The notes below the pieces were generated by a model. That model saw only the letters and a program-made list of their open reading frames with translations, made no database searches and was not told the origin of the DNA. From positions 1 to 64,000 of the forward strand of contig CAIMFV010000005.1 of assembly GCA_903840435.1 (NCBI GenBank): 64,000 nucleotides of DNA, written 5' to 3'. Numbering within the stretch: position 1 is the first letter of the stretch; each line of letters starts with the position of its first letter. Origin of the DNA: an uncultured Caulobacterales bacterium (GTDB taxonomy: Bacteria > Pseudomonadota > Alphaproteobacteria > Caulobacterales > Caulobacteraceae). Position numbers and translations under genes: made by a program. Below, one piece after another: positions 1 through 10,306 of the stretch.

Positions 1-452
1 CGTCAAAACGGCCCCAACCCGACCAAGCTCGCCATGCAATCGGCCTCAAACCCAAATCCCTGCTAATTCCCCAAATCCCCTCAGGCCAAGACGAACCCAC
101 AAATATCCCCCCACCTCCAAAAGATGCGCATTTTTTAGACGTGCGGTTTGGTTAAAGGTTATTTTTTAGGCAGCTTGGCCTTCCTTTGGGCGTAGCCTCA
201 GGGTATCGCGGGCATGAAATTCGATTAAAGTCCTGAATAATTGCGTGGAAATTCTGCTTCACTGATCCTGGCTGGTATCGTCAGGGCATCCTGCGCCACC
301 GCACATCCCCGCGGATTGCAATGCGAGGCGAGACGAATTTAGCGCACAAAACTTGATCGCAGACAGGCCGCACCCTATGGTCCGCGCCCACGTCTCGACG
401 CACCGCTTCGCCCCGCCCCAACCGTGAGGGGGCCCTGGTTGATAAGGGTTAA
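1..452. other. Leader region with no supported gene
   Basis: No complete gene is supported here. Plus frame 1 is open from the window edge to a TAA at 64-66, so bases 1-66 could be the last 21 codons of a gene lying mostly outside the window, but this tail is too short to identify. The rest, with T-rich stretches around 130-170, probably holds the glyQ promoter; I could not place a convincing -35/-10 pair. Confidence 0.4.
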
Positions 453-1355
453 ATGACCGCGACCGAACCGCTCTCGTTTCAGGATTTGATCCTGACCCTG
501 CACGCCTATTGGAGCCGTCAGGGCTGCCTGATCTTGCAGCCCTATGATGTCGAGGTGGGGGCGGGAACCCTGCACCCGGCGACGGTGCTGCGCGCCTTGG
601 GCCGAAAGCCCTGGAAGGCAGCCTATGTGCAGCCCTCCCGACGCCCCGGCGATGGCCGATATGGCGAGAACCCAAATCGGCTGCAGCACTATTACCAATA
701 TCAAGTGATCCTAAAGCCCAATCCGAGCGATATGCAGGAGCTCTATCTTGGCTCGCTGGCCGCCATCGGCCTTGATCCAAAACGCCATGATATTCGTTTT
801 GTCGAGGATGATTGGGAAAACCCCACGGTCGGCGCGTGGGGCCTTGGCTGGGAAGTGTGGTGCGATGGCATGGAGGTCAGCCAATACACCTATTTCCAAC
901 AGGTCGGCGGCATGGATGTCGATATTGTCTCGGGCGAACTGACCTATGGTCTGGAGCGCTTGGCCATGTATGTGCAGGGCGTCGACAGCATCTATGATCT
1001 GAAATTCAATTCTGCTGGCGTCCGCTATGCCGACGTGTTCCTGGAAAATGAGCGCCAAGGTTCGGCTTTCAATTTTGAGGTCGCCGACGTCGCCACCTTA
1101 AAGCGCCAATTCGAGGATATGGAACGGCAGGTGCCGCGCATCCTGGCGAGCCGTGGCCCACAAGGCCAGCCCCTCGTCTTTCCCGCCTATGACCATGTGT
1201 TGAAGGCGAGCCATTTGTTCAATCTGATGGATGCCCGAGGCGCCATCGCGGTTGCCGAGCGGCAGAGCTATATTGGTCGCATTCGTGATCTCGCCAAGGC
1301 CTGCGCCAAGGCCCATGTCGAAGCCGAACGGGCGGAAGAGGCGATCCATGCCTGA
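453..1355 (+). CDS. glyQ: Glycyl-tRNA synthetase, alpha subunit
   Basis: Alpha chain of the bacterial alpha2beta2 glycyl-tRNA synthetase. It carries the class II catalytic core that activates glycine with ATP and charges tRNA-Gly in the cytosol. The 300 aa length matches the family (about 300). The N-terminal core ([12 protein letters not shown], then [10 protein letters not shown]) and the later [11 protein letters not shown] and [11 protein letters not shown] segments are characteristic. The start is an ATG preceded by AAGGG six bases upstream. The 3' end overlaps the beta subunit by 8 bases, the usual glyQS arrangement that couples synthesis of the two chains. Confidence 0.97.
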   Translation: MTATEPLSFQDLILTLHAYWSRQGCLILQPYDVEVGAGTLHPATVLRALGRKPWKAAYVQPSRRPGDGRYGENPNRLQHYYQYQVILKPNPSDMQELYLGSLAAIGLDPKRHDIRFVEDDWENPTVGAWGLGWEVWCDGMEVSQYTYFQQVGGMDVDIVSGELTYGLERLAMYVQGVDSIYDLKFNSAGVRYADVFLENERQGSAFNFEVADVATLKRQFEDMERQVPRILASRGPQGQPLVFPAYDHVLKASHLFNLMDARGAIAVAERQSYIGRIRDLAKACAKAHVEAERAEEAIHA

Positions 1356-3360
1356 ACTGGTCTTGGAGCTGTTCTCCGAAGAAATTCCCGCCCGCATGCA
1401 ACGCCAAGCCGGCGCCGACCTGCAAAGGCTAGCCCTCGCCCACCTCGACCAAGAGGGTCTGAGCTATGGTCGCGTGCAAAGCTTTTATGGACCAAGGCGG
1501 CTCACTCTGGTGGTCTCCGATCTGCCCCGTTCGCAGGGCGACCGGAGGGAAGAGCGCAAAGGCCCGCGCGCCAATGCCCCGGAAGCGGCTCTGGCCGGAT
1601 TTTTGCGCTCCAGCGGCTGCGCCCGGGAGGATTTGGTCGAGCGCGACGGAATTTTCTTCGCGTTGATTTCGAAGCCTGGACGACAAACAGCTGAAATTAT
1701 AGCTGAAATGGTCGAAAAGCTCGTGCGCGGCTTTCCCTGGCCAAAGTCGATGCGCTGGGGGACGGGAAGTTTGCGATGGGTGCGCCCGCTGCAAAGCATC
1801 CTCTGCCTTTTCGACGGCGCCATTGTCCCGTTTGATATTGACGGGCTGTGGAGCGGCGACATGACCGAGGGCCACCGCTTTATGGGTGAGACCGGCCCAT
1901 TTTCGGTCAGGAATTTCGGCGATTATCTCCATGGCTTAAAGGCCCGCTTCGTCATGGTGTCGGCTGAAGATCGTCGCCTTGCCATCCAAAACGGCGCACG
2001 GCAGATCTGCGAGGCGAGGGGCCTGCGTCTTGTTGAGGATGAGGGTCTCTTAGATGAGGTTTCCGGCCTGGCGGAATGGCCGACGCCACTGCTCGGCGAT
2101 ATCGACCCCGCCTTTATGGACCTGCCGCCCGAGGTGATCCGCACCTCTATGCGGACCCATCAAAAATATTTCGCCGTCCGTCGCCCCGGCGTCGATGGAT
2201 TGGCGCCGCACTATGTCGTCATCGCCAATATTGTCGCAGCCGACGAAGGCGCGGCCATCCTGGCGGGAAATTCCAAGGTGCTTGCCGCCCGGCTAAGCGA
2301 TGCCCGTTTCTTTTGGGATGAAGATCACAAAACGCCCTTGCAGGACCGGCTGGAAAAGCTGAAGGGCGTCGTCTTCCACGCCAAGATTGGCACACTCTTT
2401 CAGCGGGTTGAGCGGATCAGCGCCTTGGCCGATCGCCTGAGCGGACCGGTTGGCGCACGTGCCGATCGGGCGGTGCGGGCGGCTGAGCTTTGCAAGGCCG
2501 ATCTCGCCTCGGCCATGGTCGGCGAGTTCCCTGAGTTGCAGGGGATCATGGGCGCCTATTATGCCAAGGCCTTTGGCGAGCCGCCGGAGGTAGTTTGCGC
2601 CATTCGCGACCATTATCGACCCCAAGGCCCGGGCGATGGGACGCCCAAGGAAAAAACCGCCTGCGTCGTGGCCCTGGCCGACAAGCTCGACCTGTTGAAC
2701 AGCTTTTTCGCCATCGGAGAAAAGCCGACTGGATCGAAGGACCCTTTCGCCTTGCGCCGGGCGGCCCTTGGGATCATCCGCATTATTTTGGAGCATGAGC
2801 TTCGCCTCAATCTAAAAGCCTATCTCACATCCGAGGTCGCTGACGAGGTGATGGCCTTTTTGATTGACCGGCTAAAGGTCGTGCTGCGCGAAGAGGGACG
2901 CCGCCACGATCTGGTTGACGCGGTTGTGGCGCTGGGCGGCGATGATTTGACCTCGATTGTCGAGCGCGTCGACCATGTCGGGCGCTTCCTCACCACAGAG
3001 GACGGCGCAAGCCTGCTCACCGGCTATCGCCGGGCGATCAATATTTTGAAAGCCGAGGAGAAAAAGGGCGGGGTGTTTGACGGCCCGCCTGAGATCTTCG
3101 CCGATGCAGCGCCTGCAGAGCGGGCCTTGGTTCAGGCCTTGGACCGCGCCGCCCCCCGGGTAGCGGCCGCGCTGGAGGTGGATAATTTCTGGCTGGCCAT
3201 GACCGAGCTCGCGGCGTTGCGCGCGCCTGTGGACGGATTTTTTGACACGGTCTTGGTCAATGATCCGGACCCGATCCTGCGCGCCAATCGCCTGAAGATT
3301 TTGCTGAAAGTCCGCGATGTCGCCAATGCGGTAGCGGTGTTTTCGGCGATTTCGGGCTAG
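1348..3360 (+). CDS. glyS: Glycyl-tRNA synthetase, beta subunit
   Basis: Beta chain of the heterotetrameric glycyl-tRNA synthetase, needed with GlyQ for tRNA-Gly binding and aminoacylation. The chosen ATG gives 670 aa beginning [17 protein letters not shown], the standard GlyS N-terminus. The frame stays open for 39 codons upstream, but those residues lie inside glyQ and resemble nothing in the family. The HQKYFAVR segment and the C-terminal anticodon-binding region are recognisable. It overlaps glyQ by 8 bases and is followed by ppdK after 76 bases. Confidence 0.97.
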   Translation: MPELVLELFSEEIPARMQRQAGADLQRLALAHLDQEGLSYGRVQSFYGPRRLTLVVSDLPRSQGDRREERKGPRANAPEAALAGFLRSSGCAREDLVERDGIFFALISKPGRQTAEIIAEMVEKLVRGFPWPKSMRWGTGSLRWVRPLQSILCLFDGAIVPFDIDGLWSGDMTEGHRFMGETGPFSVRNFGDYLHGLKARFVMVSAEDRRLAIQNGARQICEARGLRLVEDEGLLDEVSGLAEWPTPLLGDIDPAFMDLPPEVIRTSMRTHQKYFAVRRPGVDGLAPHYVVIANIVAADEGAAILAGNSKVLAARLSDARFFWDEDHKTPLQDRLEKLKGVVFHAKIGTLFQRVERISALADRLSGPVGARADRAVRAAELCKADLASAMVGEFPELQGIMGAYYAKAFGEPPEVVCAIRDHYRPQGPGDGTPKEKTACVVALADKLDLLNSFFAIGEKPTGSKDPFALRRAALGIIRIILEHELRLNLKAYLTSEVADEVMAFLIDRLKVVLREEGRRHDLVDAVVALGGDDLTSIVERVDHVGRFLTTEDGASLLTGYRRAINILKAEEKKGGVFDGPPEIFADAAPAERALVQALDRAAPRVAAALEVDNFWLAMTELAALRAPVDGFFDTVLVNDPDPILRANRLKILLKVRDVANAVAVFSAISG

Positions 3361-3436
3361 AAGACGCTCGAGCAATGCAGACAGGCGCGCTGGCTGTCGC
3401 AAAATTGACAGGTCGGGCGCTGACGGAGGTTTTGGG

Positions 3437-6115
3437 ATGACGGCTTCGCAACACCGCTGGGTTTACGGCTTTGGCGGGGGCTCGGCGGACGGCGACGCCA
3501 GTATGAAAAACCTGTTGGGTGGCAAGGGAGCCAATCTGGCGGAGATGAGTGCGCTGGGTCTGCCCGTCCCCCCTGGGTTCACCATAACCACCGAGGCCTG
3601 CGTCCATTACTTTGCCAATGGCGACACCTATCCTGCCGACCTCGCCGATCAGGTGACCACAGCGCTCAGCCGGATTGAAAGCCAGACGGGTAAGCGGTTC
3701 GGCGATCCGGCCAACCCCTTGTTGGTCTCTGTCCGCTCTGGCGCGCGGGCCTCCATGCCGGGCATGATGGATACGGTTTTGAACCTTGGCCTGAACGACG
3801 CCACGGCTGAAGGCTTGGCCCGCCTCTCCGGCGACCGGCGCTTTGCGCTCGACAGCTATCGCCGCTTTATCCAGATGTACTCAAACGTCGTGCTCGGCCT
3901 TGACCACCACCTGTTCGAGGAAATTCTCGACGAACACAAGGACCGCCTCGATATCAGCGTCGATACCGCGTTGTCGGCCGATGACTGGGCGCGCATCATT
4001 GTTGACTACAAAGCTGCGGTGCAAACCGAGCTCGGCGCGCCCTTTCCACAAGACGCTCCTGCCCAGCTGTGGGGCGCGGTGGGCGCGGTCTTTGCCAGTT
4101 GGATGAATGACCGCGCCAAGTTCTATCGGCGCATGCACGACATCCCCGAAAGTTGGGGCACGGCGGTCAATATCCAATCCATGGTGTTTGGCAATATGGG
4201 CGACACCTCGGCCACAGGCGTCGCCTTTACCCGTAACCCCTCAACGGGTGAGGCGCGCCTCTATGGCGAGTTTCTTATCAATGCCCAGGGCGAGGACGTG
4301 GTGGCAGGTATTCGGACGCCACAAGCCCTGACCCGCGCCGCGCGGGAAGAGATGGGCGACCGGGCACCGTCCATGGAAGAGGCCCTGCCGGAGGTGTTTT
4401 TGGAGTTCAAGGCCGTGGTGGAGCTACTTGAGCGCCACTATCGCGACATGCAAGACATTGAATTTACGGTGGAACGCGGCAAGCTCTATATGCTGCAAAC
4501 CCGTAACGGCAAACGTACAGCCAAGGCGGCGCTGAAAATTGCTGTCGACCTTGCCAATGAGGGCCTGATCAATGAGGCCGAGGCTGTTGGGCGGGTCGAG
4601 CCGGCCTCGCTTGACCAACTTCTCCACACCACCATCGACCCGAAGGCTGAGCGTAAGATCATCGCGCAAGGCCTGCCCGCGTCGCCGGGCGCAGCGACGG
4701 GTCGCATTGTGTTTTCGGCTGACGAGGCCGAACGCTTGGGCAATCTCGGCGAGGCAGTGATTCTGGTGCGGGAAGAAACAAGTCCAGAAGACATTCACGG
4801 CATGCACGCCGCCCAAGGTGTGGTCACGGCGCGCGGCGGGATGACCAGCCACGCGGCCGTGGTGGCGCGAGGTATGGGGCGGCCCTGCGTCTCAGGCGCG
4901 GGCGAAATCCAGATTGATGAGCCGGCCAAGCTTTTCCGCGCCCGGGGCCGCAGCTTTGCCGAGGGCGAGGTGATCACCATTGACGGCGGCAAGGGCGAGG
5001 TGCTCGAAGGCGCCGCCCCGCGCGTCCAGCCAGAGCTCTCTGGCGATTTCGCTATCCTGATGGGCTGGGCTGACCGCTACCGCCGTTTGAAGGTAAGGGC
5101 CAATGCCGAAACACCGCTGGACGCCCAAACGGCGCGCGATTTCGGCGCCGAGGGCATCGGCCTGTGTCGCACCGAACATATGTTCTTTGAGGAAGACCGC
5201 ATTGCCGCCGTGCGTGAGATGATCCTTGCCGATGACGAAGCCGGGCGCAAGGCGGCGCTGGCGAAGATCTTGCCTTACCAAAAAGGCGATTTCATCAAAA
5301 TATTCAATATTATGACTGGACTTCCGATCACGATTCGCCTGCTCGATCCGCCCCTGCATGAGTTCTTGCCCCATTCCGAAGACGAGCTGCGCACCCTGGC
5401 GCGTCAAAATAACCTTGACCCGGTTAAGTTGATCCGGCGGGCTGCAGAGCTGTCGGAAAGCAACCCCATGTTGGGCTGGCGTGGCTGTCGCCTCGGTATT
5501 GCCTTTCCCGAAATCTACGAAATGCAGGTGCGGGCGATTTTTGAGGCGGCGCTTGAGGTGGAAAAGGCGCCTGAGCCGGAAATCATGCACCCCCTGGTCG
5601 GCAAGAAAGAAGAGATGCGGTTTTTGGCCGAACTGACTCACCGGGTGGCCGAGCAGGTCATGGCGGAGCGCGGTCGACGGATCGTCTATTCGGTCGGCAC
5701 GATGATCGAGCTGCCCCGGGCGGCGGTGCGGGCGGGCGATCTGGCTGAATACGCAGCCTTTTTCTCGTTTGGAACCAATGACCTTACCCAAACGACCTTC
5801 GGGATTAGCCGCGATGATTCTGGGCGCTTCTTGGAGGCCTATCTGCAAAAAGGCATCTATGAGCGTGACCCCTTTGTCAGCCTGGATATTGAAGGGGTTG
5901 GAGATCTGATCCGCATAGCCGTTGACCGCGGCCGGGCCGTGCGGCCAGAGGTCAAGCTTGGCATTTGTGGCGAGCATGGCGGCGATCCGGCCTCGATCCA
6001 ATTCTGCAACGATATTGGCCTCGACTATGTGTCCTGCTCCCCCTATCGCGTCCCGATTGCCCGTCTCGCTGCCGCCCAAGCCGCCTTATCCACCGGTTCC
6101 CCAAAGGCCGAATAA
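3437..6115 (+). CDS. ppdK: Pyruvate, phosphate dikinase
   Basis: Interconverts pyruvate + ATP + phosphate and PEP + AMP + PPi, linking glycolysis and gluconeogenesis. At 892 aa it is full length. The N-terminal nucleotide-binding domain opens with the GGKGANLAEM motif. The swivelling domain has the phosphohistidine motif GGMTSHAAVVARG, with His at about residue 472. The C-terminal TIM-barrel has the catalytic Cys in GICGEHGGDP, about residue 844. GGAGG precedes the ATG. A PPDK regulatory protein (DUF299) is not in the window. It lies downstream of glyQS on the same strand; cotranscription is possible but not shown. Confidence 0.97.
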   Translation: MTASQHRWVYGFGGGSADGDASMKNLLGGKGANLAEMSALGLPVPPGFTITTEACVHYFANGDTYPADLADQVTTALSRIESQTGKRFGDPANPLLVSVRSGARASMPGMMDTVLNLGLNDATAEGLARLSGDRRFALDSYRRFIQMYSNVVLGLDHHLFEEILDEHKDRLDISVDTALSADDWARIIVDYKAAVQTELGAPFPQDAPAQLWGAVGAVFASWMNDRAKFYRRMHDIPESWGTAVNIQSMVFGNMGDTSATGVAFTRNPSTGEARLYGEFLINAQGEDVVAGIRTPQALTRAAREEMGDRAPSMEEALPEVFLEFKAVVELLERHYRDMQDIEFTVERGKLYMLQTRNGKRTAKAALKIAVDLANEGLINEAEAVGRVEPASLDQLLHTTIDPKAERKIIAQGLPASPGAATGRIVFSADEAERLGNLGEAVILVREETSPEDIHGMHAAQGVVTARGGMTSHAAVVARGMGRPCVSGAGEIQIDEPAKLFRARGRSFAEGEVITIDGGKGEVLEGAAPRVQPELSGDFAILMGWADRYRRLKVRANAETPLDAQTARDFGAEGIGLCRTEHMFFEEDRIAAVREMILADDEAGRKAALAKILPYQKGDFIKIFNIMTGLPITIRLLDPPLHEFLPHSEDELRTLARQNNLDPVKLIRRAAELSESNPMLGWRGCRLGIAFPEIYEMQVRAIFEAALEVEKAPEPEIMHPLVGKKEEMRFLAELTHRVAEQVMAERGRRIVYSVGTMIELPRAAVRAGDLAEYAAFFSFGTNDLTQTTFGISRDDSGRFLEAYLQKGIYERDPFVSLDIEGVGDLIRIAVDRGRAVRPEVKLGICGEHGGDPASIQFCNDIGLDYVSCSPYRVPIARLAAAQAALSTGSPKAE

Positions 6116-6155
6116 GCCCTGCCTTCGCCTTTTACCTCTCGAGAAAGCGCCCGCC

Positions 6156-6716
6156 ATGTCTGAAAATCCGATGGAATTTCACGAACACACCGAACATGCG
6201 GAGCACGCGGCCCATGCGCAAAATCCGCTCATTGCGCGGGTTTCGATCACCATTGCCCTGTTGGCCGTGGTGACCGCCATTATTGGCTCGATTGAATCTT
6301 TAGAGACGGCCGGAGCGATCTTGGAGTCGAATAAGGCGACCCTCAACCAAGGCCTCGCCAGCGACCAATGGAACTATTACCAAGCCAAGGGCATCAAGAA
6401 GCGGCTGGATGAGCAGGTTGTCGCCATGGGCGGCGCCAAGTCCGATGCCGCGGCCGAGAAGGTTAAGCAGGAAGGCGAGGAGCAGAAGGAAATCCAAGCC
6501 AAGGCGAAGGAATTCGAGAAGAAGCGCGATGAAGCTCGCGAGAGCGCCGACCTACACGAAGCCCGCCACCCCAAATTGACCCTTGCGGCGGCGCTTCTAC
6601 AGATATCCATCGCCATCTCAACCTTGGCCATCATCACCCAGAGGGTCTGGCCGTGGCGTTTGGCCATTGGCTCAGGCCTGTTGGGCGTGGGCTTTGCGAT
6701 TTGGTCGTTTCTCTAG
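6156..6716 (+). CDS. DUF4337 family membrane protein
   Basis: A 186 aa protein of unknown function. It has a His/Glu-rich start (HEHTEHAEHAAHAQNP), a membrane helix near residues 28-48, a long Lys/Glu-rich coiled-coil-like stretch (about 85-135), then two C-terminal hydrophobic segments. This order and the SDQWNYYQAKGIKK segment fit DUF4337. The chosen ATG follows GAGAAAG; the frame is open further upstream only because it runs antisense to nothing and over the end of ppdK. The location 40 bases after ppdK suggests cotranscription but gives no function. Confidence 0.8.
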   Translation: MSENPMEFHEHTEHAEHAAHAQNPLIARVSITIALLAVVTAIIGSIESLETAGAILESNKATLNQGLASDQWNYYQAKGIKKRLDEQVVAMGGAKSDAAAEKVKQEGEEQKEIQAKAKEFEKKRDEARESADLHEARHPKLTLAAALLQISIAISTLAIITQRVWPWRLAIGSGLLGVGFAIWSFL

Positions 6717-6725
6717 TCCGCCAAA

Positions 6726-7649
6726 GTGACGCAAAGCTCTGTCCCTATTTTGTCCAAAGCGGTCGAGAGCAAGCGCAGCCTGGCCGAAACCTTAGCGCGC
6801 ATCGAAGCCCACCCGGAAAGCCCCGAAACCCTTACACTTTTGGAGCAGGCTTGGGCCAACCCGATTGGCCGCGCCATTGGCTTTACGGGTCCGCCTGGAG
6901 TTGGGAAATCGACCTTGGTCGGCGCCCTGATTAAGCCCTTGCGTGAGCGGGGTCTGCGGGTAGCGGTCTTGGCAGTCGATCCGTCCAGTCAAGCCACTCA
7001 TGGAGCGCTACTGGGCGACCGCGCGCGCATTGCCGCAGATCCCACCGATCCGGGGGTCTTTGTTCGCTCCATCGCCACACGCGACCGGCTGGGTGGCTTG
7101 GCCGAGCTCGCCATGCCGATTGTGACGTTGTTTCGGGCCCATTTTGACCTGGTGCTGATTGAAACCGTCGGGGTCGGTCAAACCGAGACGGCCATTGCCG
7201 ATCTTGCCGACCATATCGTCTTCTGCGCCCAGCCCAATGCTGGCGATGCCCTGCAATATATGAAGGCGGGCGTGGCCGAGATTCCCGATATTGCCGTGGT
7301 GTGTAAGGCGGACCTTGGGGCGGCGGCGACGCGGGCAGTGGCTGATCTTCGCGGCGCACTGATGCTGGCGGCCCGATCGGGCGTGGCGCCTGAGGTGCTG
7401 AGCGTCTCGGCGACGGGTGGGGAGGGGGTGGAGGCCCTGGCTGAGCGATTAGCCTGTCTGCCCGCACCGCAAAACCGCCAAGGCCAGGCGCAAGCTTGGC
7501 TGTATCAGACCCTGGTCATCCGCTTCGGTCAGGAAGGCGTGGCCCGCCTGCAGCCCAAGCTGGGCGAGGGCGAAGGTCCGTTTGCGGCGGCGGCCCGACT
7601 CAGCGGGCGCTTTCGCGCCCTTCTGGCTAACTTCCCCGGAGGGACTTAG
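6726..7649 (+). CDS. meaB: MeaB/ArgK-type P-loop GTPase
   Basis: G3E-family GTPase. MeaB proteins gate cofactor loading and protect adenosylcobalamin-dependent methylmalonyl-CoA mutase. Visible are Walker A GPPGVGKST (about residues 55-63), the switch segment AVDPSSQATHG and the Walker B-like IETVGVGQTE. The base-specificity loop reads CKAD where NKxD is usual, a substitution worth noting. The start is GTG, 9 bases after the previous stop. No mutase subunit gene is adjacent, so the client enzyme is inferred from family membership. The 3' end overlaps the convergent KAS III gene by 4 bases. Confidence 0.85.
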   Translation: MTQSSVPILSKAVESKRSLAETLARIEAHPESPETLTLLEQAWANPIGRAIGFTGPPGVGKSTLVGALIKPLRERGLRVAVLAVDPSSQATHGALLGDRARIAADPTDPGVFVRSIATRDRLGGLAELAMPIVTLFRAHFDLVLIETVGVGQTETAIADLADHIVFCAQPNAGDALQYMKAGVAEIPDIAVVCKADLGAAATRAVADLRGALMLAARSGVAPEVLSVSATGGEGVEALAERLACLPAPQNRQGQAQAWLYQTLVIRFGQEGVARLQPKLGEGEGPFAAAARLSGRFRALLANFPGGT

Positions 7650-8761
7650 CGCTTGCGCACAAATGCCGTTCCTGCCGAATAGCCCGCGCCGAAGGAACAG
7701 ATCAGTCCCGTTTCGCCAGGGGCAAAATCCTGATTGGCGCGATGAAAGGCGATGATTGAGCCCGCTGAGGAGGTGTTGGCGAACTCGTCGAGAATGATGA
7801 CATTTTCTTCCGGCGTCGGATCGCGGCCCAGCACCTTACGACCAATCATGTCATTCATATTGATATTGGCCTGATGCAACCAAAGCCGCTTCAAGGTCGT
7901 CGGATCAATGCCCAGGGTTTGCGCCTGGTCCAAAATCATTTCGGCCACCATTGGCACCACATCGCGGAACACTTTTCGCCCTTGTTGGACAAAGAGCTTG
8001 TCAGGCGCATCGCGGGTCTCTGGCGCGCCTCGGTTGAGGAAGCCAAAATTGTTGCGGATATTGTTGGAAAATTCCGTCTTTAGCCGAGTGCCGAGAATAT
8101 CCCATCCCCCCTTGGCGTTTTCCGCCCGGGTCACCACTACCGCCGTCGCCACATCGCCAAAGATAAAATGGCTGTCGCGGTCGCGGAAATTAAGGTGACC
8201 GGAGCAGATTTCTGGATTGACCATCAAGACCGCCTCGACCGACCCGCCAAGGACAAAATCCACCGCTGTCTTGATGCCAAAGGTGGCCGACGAGCAGGCG
8301 ACATTCATATCAAAGGCAAAGCCGGAAAGCCCGAGCGCGTGTTGAACTTCAATCGCCATGGCCGGATAGGGGCGCTGCATATTTGACGCAGCACAGATCA
8401 CCGCCCCAATCTTCGACCTGGGCTCACCCCAGGCAGTGAGCGCGGCGTCGGCCGCTTGAACCGCCATTTCCGCAAGCACGGAGATGTCTTCGTCTGGACG
8501 CTCATCGATAATGGGGCGCATTAGTTCGGGATCAAGAATACCTTCTTTATCAACGACGTATCTCGCCTTTATCCCAGACGCCTTGACGATGAATTCCGGC
8601 GAGGAGGGCACCAAAGCGTTCCGAGCGCCGGACTGGATCTCGTCGGCAAAGCGGGCATTGTGCAGCGCCACATAACTGTTGAACGCGGAAACCAGCTCTT
8701 CATTCGAGATCGAATTGGGCGGGGTATAGAGGCCCGTGGCGGCCAAGACGGCGTGAACCAA
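7646..8761 (-). CDS. Beta-ketoacyl-ACP synthase III family protein
   Basis: Thiolase-fold condensing enzyme of the KAS III/FabH superfamily. The triad is visible: Cys156 in NVACSSATFG, His296 in LHQAN, and Asn329 in FANTSSAG. At 371 aa it is longer than housekeeping FabH (about 320 aa) and resembles the long subgroup with DarB/FabH2-like members. It may therefore prime a dedicated lipid or secondary acyl chain rather than bulk fatty acid synthesis; that is inference. The only start after the upstream in-frame stop is TTG, giving MVHAVLAATG. It is transcribed toward meaB, and a fatty-acid-hydroxylase-like gene lies divergently nearby. Confidence 0.85.
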   Translation of the reverse strand: MVHAVLAATGLYTPPNSISNEELVSAFNSYVALHNARFADEIQSGARNALVPSSPEFIVKASGIKARYVVDKEGILDPELMRPIIDERPDEDISVLAEMAVQAADAALTAWGEPRSKIGAVICAASNMQRPYPAMAIEVQHALGLSGFAFDMNVACSSATFGIKTAVDFVLGGSVEAVLMVNPEICSGHLNFRDRDSHFIFGDVATAVVVTRAENAKGGWDILGTRLKTEFSNNIRNNFGFLNRGAPETRDAPDKLFVQQGRKVFRDVVPMVAEMILDQAQTLGIDPTTLKRLWLHQANINMNDMIGRKVLGRDPTPEENVIILDEFANTSSAGSIIAFHRANQDFAPGETGLICSFGAGYSAGTAFVRKR

Positions 8762-8950
8762 GTCGTTTCATCCCTATCTTGTCCGGTGCGCTCTTGTTGG
8801 AGGCGAAGTGTCTGGCCAGATGGCCAAACAGTCCGGACGGGTTGGCGTAACACGGCTGCATACCATGAAATCCCACCCTGTCGCGAATTTGCGCAAGCGC
8901 GGGCCATCAAGTCTCTTGACGCTGCCAAGGGGGATGGCGAGGGTGGGAGA

Positions 8951-9376
8951 ATGCATCCGAACTTCCTCCTCGTTACCCTGGCCTCAGCTGTTGCAATCTT
9001 CATCCTGACCGGCTTGAGCGCGCTCTTGGCCACGCCCCGCCCGACGCCTCCGCTGACGGTCGATGCGGCGCGGGCAAGATTGGCGCAGGAGTTTCCCGAT
9101 GTCGCGGTGAGCGGGGTGTGGCTGGACCCGTCTGGCCATGCGGCGGTAGCGCGGGCCTCGATGCGCGCTCTTGTGCTTTTCCGGGTGGGAGATGGCTATG
9201 TCGCCCGCGACCTCGCTTGGTCGGCGCTGGCCTCTGCTGAGCGAAAGGCAGGGCAGGTCGTGGCCGTGTTCGGCGATTTCGCCGCGCCCCGTGCGGTTTT
9301 CCATCCGCCGCCGGATGCGCCTTGGCCGCCGCAACTCCTCCCATCTCCGCCGTCAGGCGACCGGCAGGGGGCTTAA
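8951..9376 (+). CDS. Small membrane-anchored hypothetical protein
   Basis: A 141 aa protein. It begins MHPNFLLVTLASAVAIF and has one N-terminal hydrophobic helix (about residues 4-27), then a soluble domain that I do not recognise and a Pro-rich tail. The ATG follows GGGTGGGAGA, a good ribosome-binding site; the frame extends upstream but without a better start. The stop codon lies 3 bases before the next gene, so the two are almost certainly translationally coupled, suggesting a partner role for the hydroxylase-like enzyme. Confidence 0.7.
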   Translation: MHPNFLLVTLASAVAIFILTGLSALLATPRPTPPLTVDAARARLAQEFPDVAVSGVWLDPSGHAAVARASMRALVLFRVGDGYVARDLAWSALASAERKAGQVVAVFGDFAAPRAVFHPPPDAPWPPQLLPSPPSGDRQGA

Positions 9377-9379
9377 GCG

Positions 9380-10306
9380 ATGGAAAAAGCGCCTTTCGAC
9401 GTTGTGACCTTGGCGACCCCGGCCTTCATCCTCCTCATCATCTTGGAGATGGTGTTAGGCAAGCTCGATCCGAAGCGTGCCTCTTACGAGCCGCGCGATA
9501 CCTTTGCCTCCCTGACCATGGGGCTTGGCAGCCAGGTTTTTGGCGCCCTCACAGCTGGGGTAGTAGCGGCGACCACGGTGGCGGTGTGGCGCCATCGGCT
9601 GTTCGACATTTCCATGACCTCGGCTGTGGCCTGGATCGCGATCTTCTTCCTTGAGGATCTGATCTATTATTGGTTCCACCGCTTGAGCCACGAGCGCCGC
9701 TTCTGGTGGGCTTCCCATGTCAACCATCACTCTTCACAGCACTACAACCTCTCCACCGCCTTGCGCCAAACCTGGACAGGCGGCGTGAATGGCTCTTGGT
9801 GCCTGTGGTTGCTGCTCGCCTTTCTGGGTTTTCCGCCTGCGATGATTTTCGTCGAGAAGGGCGTTAGTCTCGTCTACCAGTTCTGGATCCATACCGAAGC
9901 GATCAAACGCTTGCCTGCCCCCTTTGAGGCGGTGATGAACACACCGTCGCATCACCGCGTCCACCATGCGCGGAACCCGCGTTATCTCGACCGCAACTTT
10001 GCCGGTATCCTGATCATTTGGGACAGGCTGTTTGGCACCTTTGAGCCGGAACGCGACGATGAGCCATGCGATTATGGCGTGGTGAAAAACCTGGGTGGTT
10101 TCAATGTGTTCCGCATCGCACTTCACGAATGGGAGGCGATGGCCCGCGATCTACTTCGGGCAAAATCGCTGAGCGAGGTCTGGAACTATGTCTTTGGCCC
10201 GCCGGGCTGGAGCTCGGATGGGTCGCGCAAAACGTCGAAAGACCTTAAGGTAGCGTGGCAGTCGCGGCTTAATTCTCCCGCAGGGTCGGCAGGCTCAAGC
10301 CCATAG
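9380..10306 (+). CDS. Sterol desaturase / fatty acid hydroxylase family protein
   Basis: Integral membrane di-iron oxygenase of the FA_hydroxylase family, 308 aa. The eight-histidine signature is present: HRLSH (100-104), HVNHH (113-117) and HHRVHH (191-196), between several hydrophobic segments. The family hydroxylates or desaturates fatty acyl, sterol or carotenoid-type lipids; the substrate cannot be read from sequence. It is coupled to the small membrane protein upstream. The last 38 bases overlap the convergent regulator gene. The C-terminal 50 residues are hydrophilic and unremarkable. Confidence 0.85.
   Translation: MEKAPFDVVTLATPAFILLIILEMVLGKLDPKRASYEPRDTFASLTMGLGSQVFGALTAGVVAATTVAVWRHRLFDISMTSAVAWIAIFFLEDLIYYWFHRLSHERRFWWASHVNHHSSQHYNLSTALRQTWTGGVNGSWCLWLLLAFLGFPPAMIFVEKGVSLVYQFWIHTEAIKRLPAPFEAVMNTPSHHRVHHARNPRYLDRNFAGILIIWDRLFGTFEPERDDEPCDYGVVKNLGGFNVFRIALHEWEAMARDLLRAKSLSEVWNYVFGPPGWSSDGSRKTSKDLKVAWQSRLNSPAGSAGSSP

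Noticed and set aside
4892-6079. 395-codon open frame antisense to ppdK
   Set aside because: A shadow of a GC-rich, well-conserved gene on the other strand; no family similarity.
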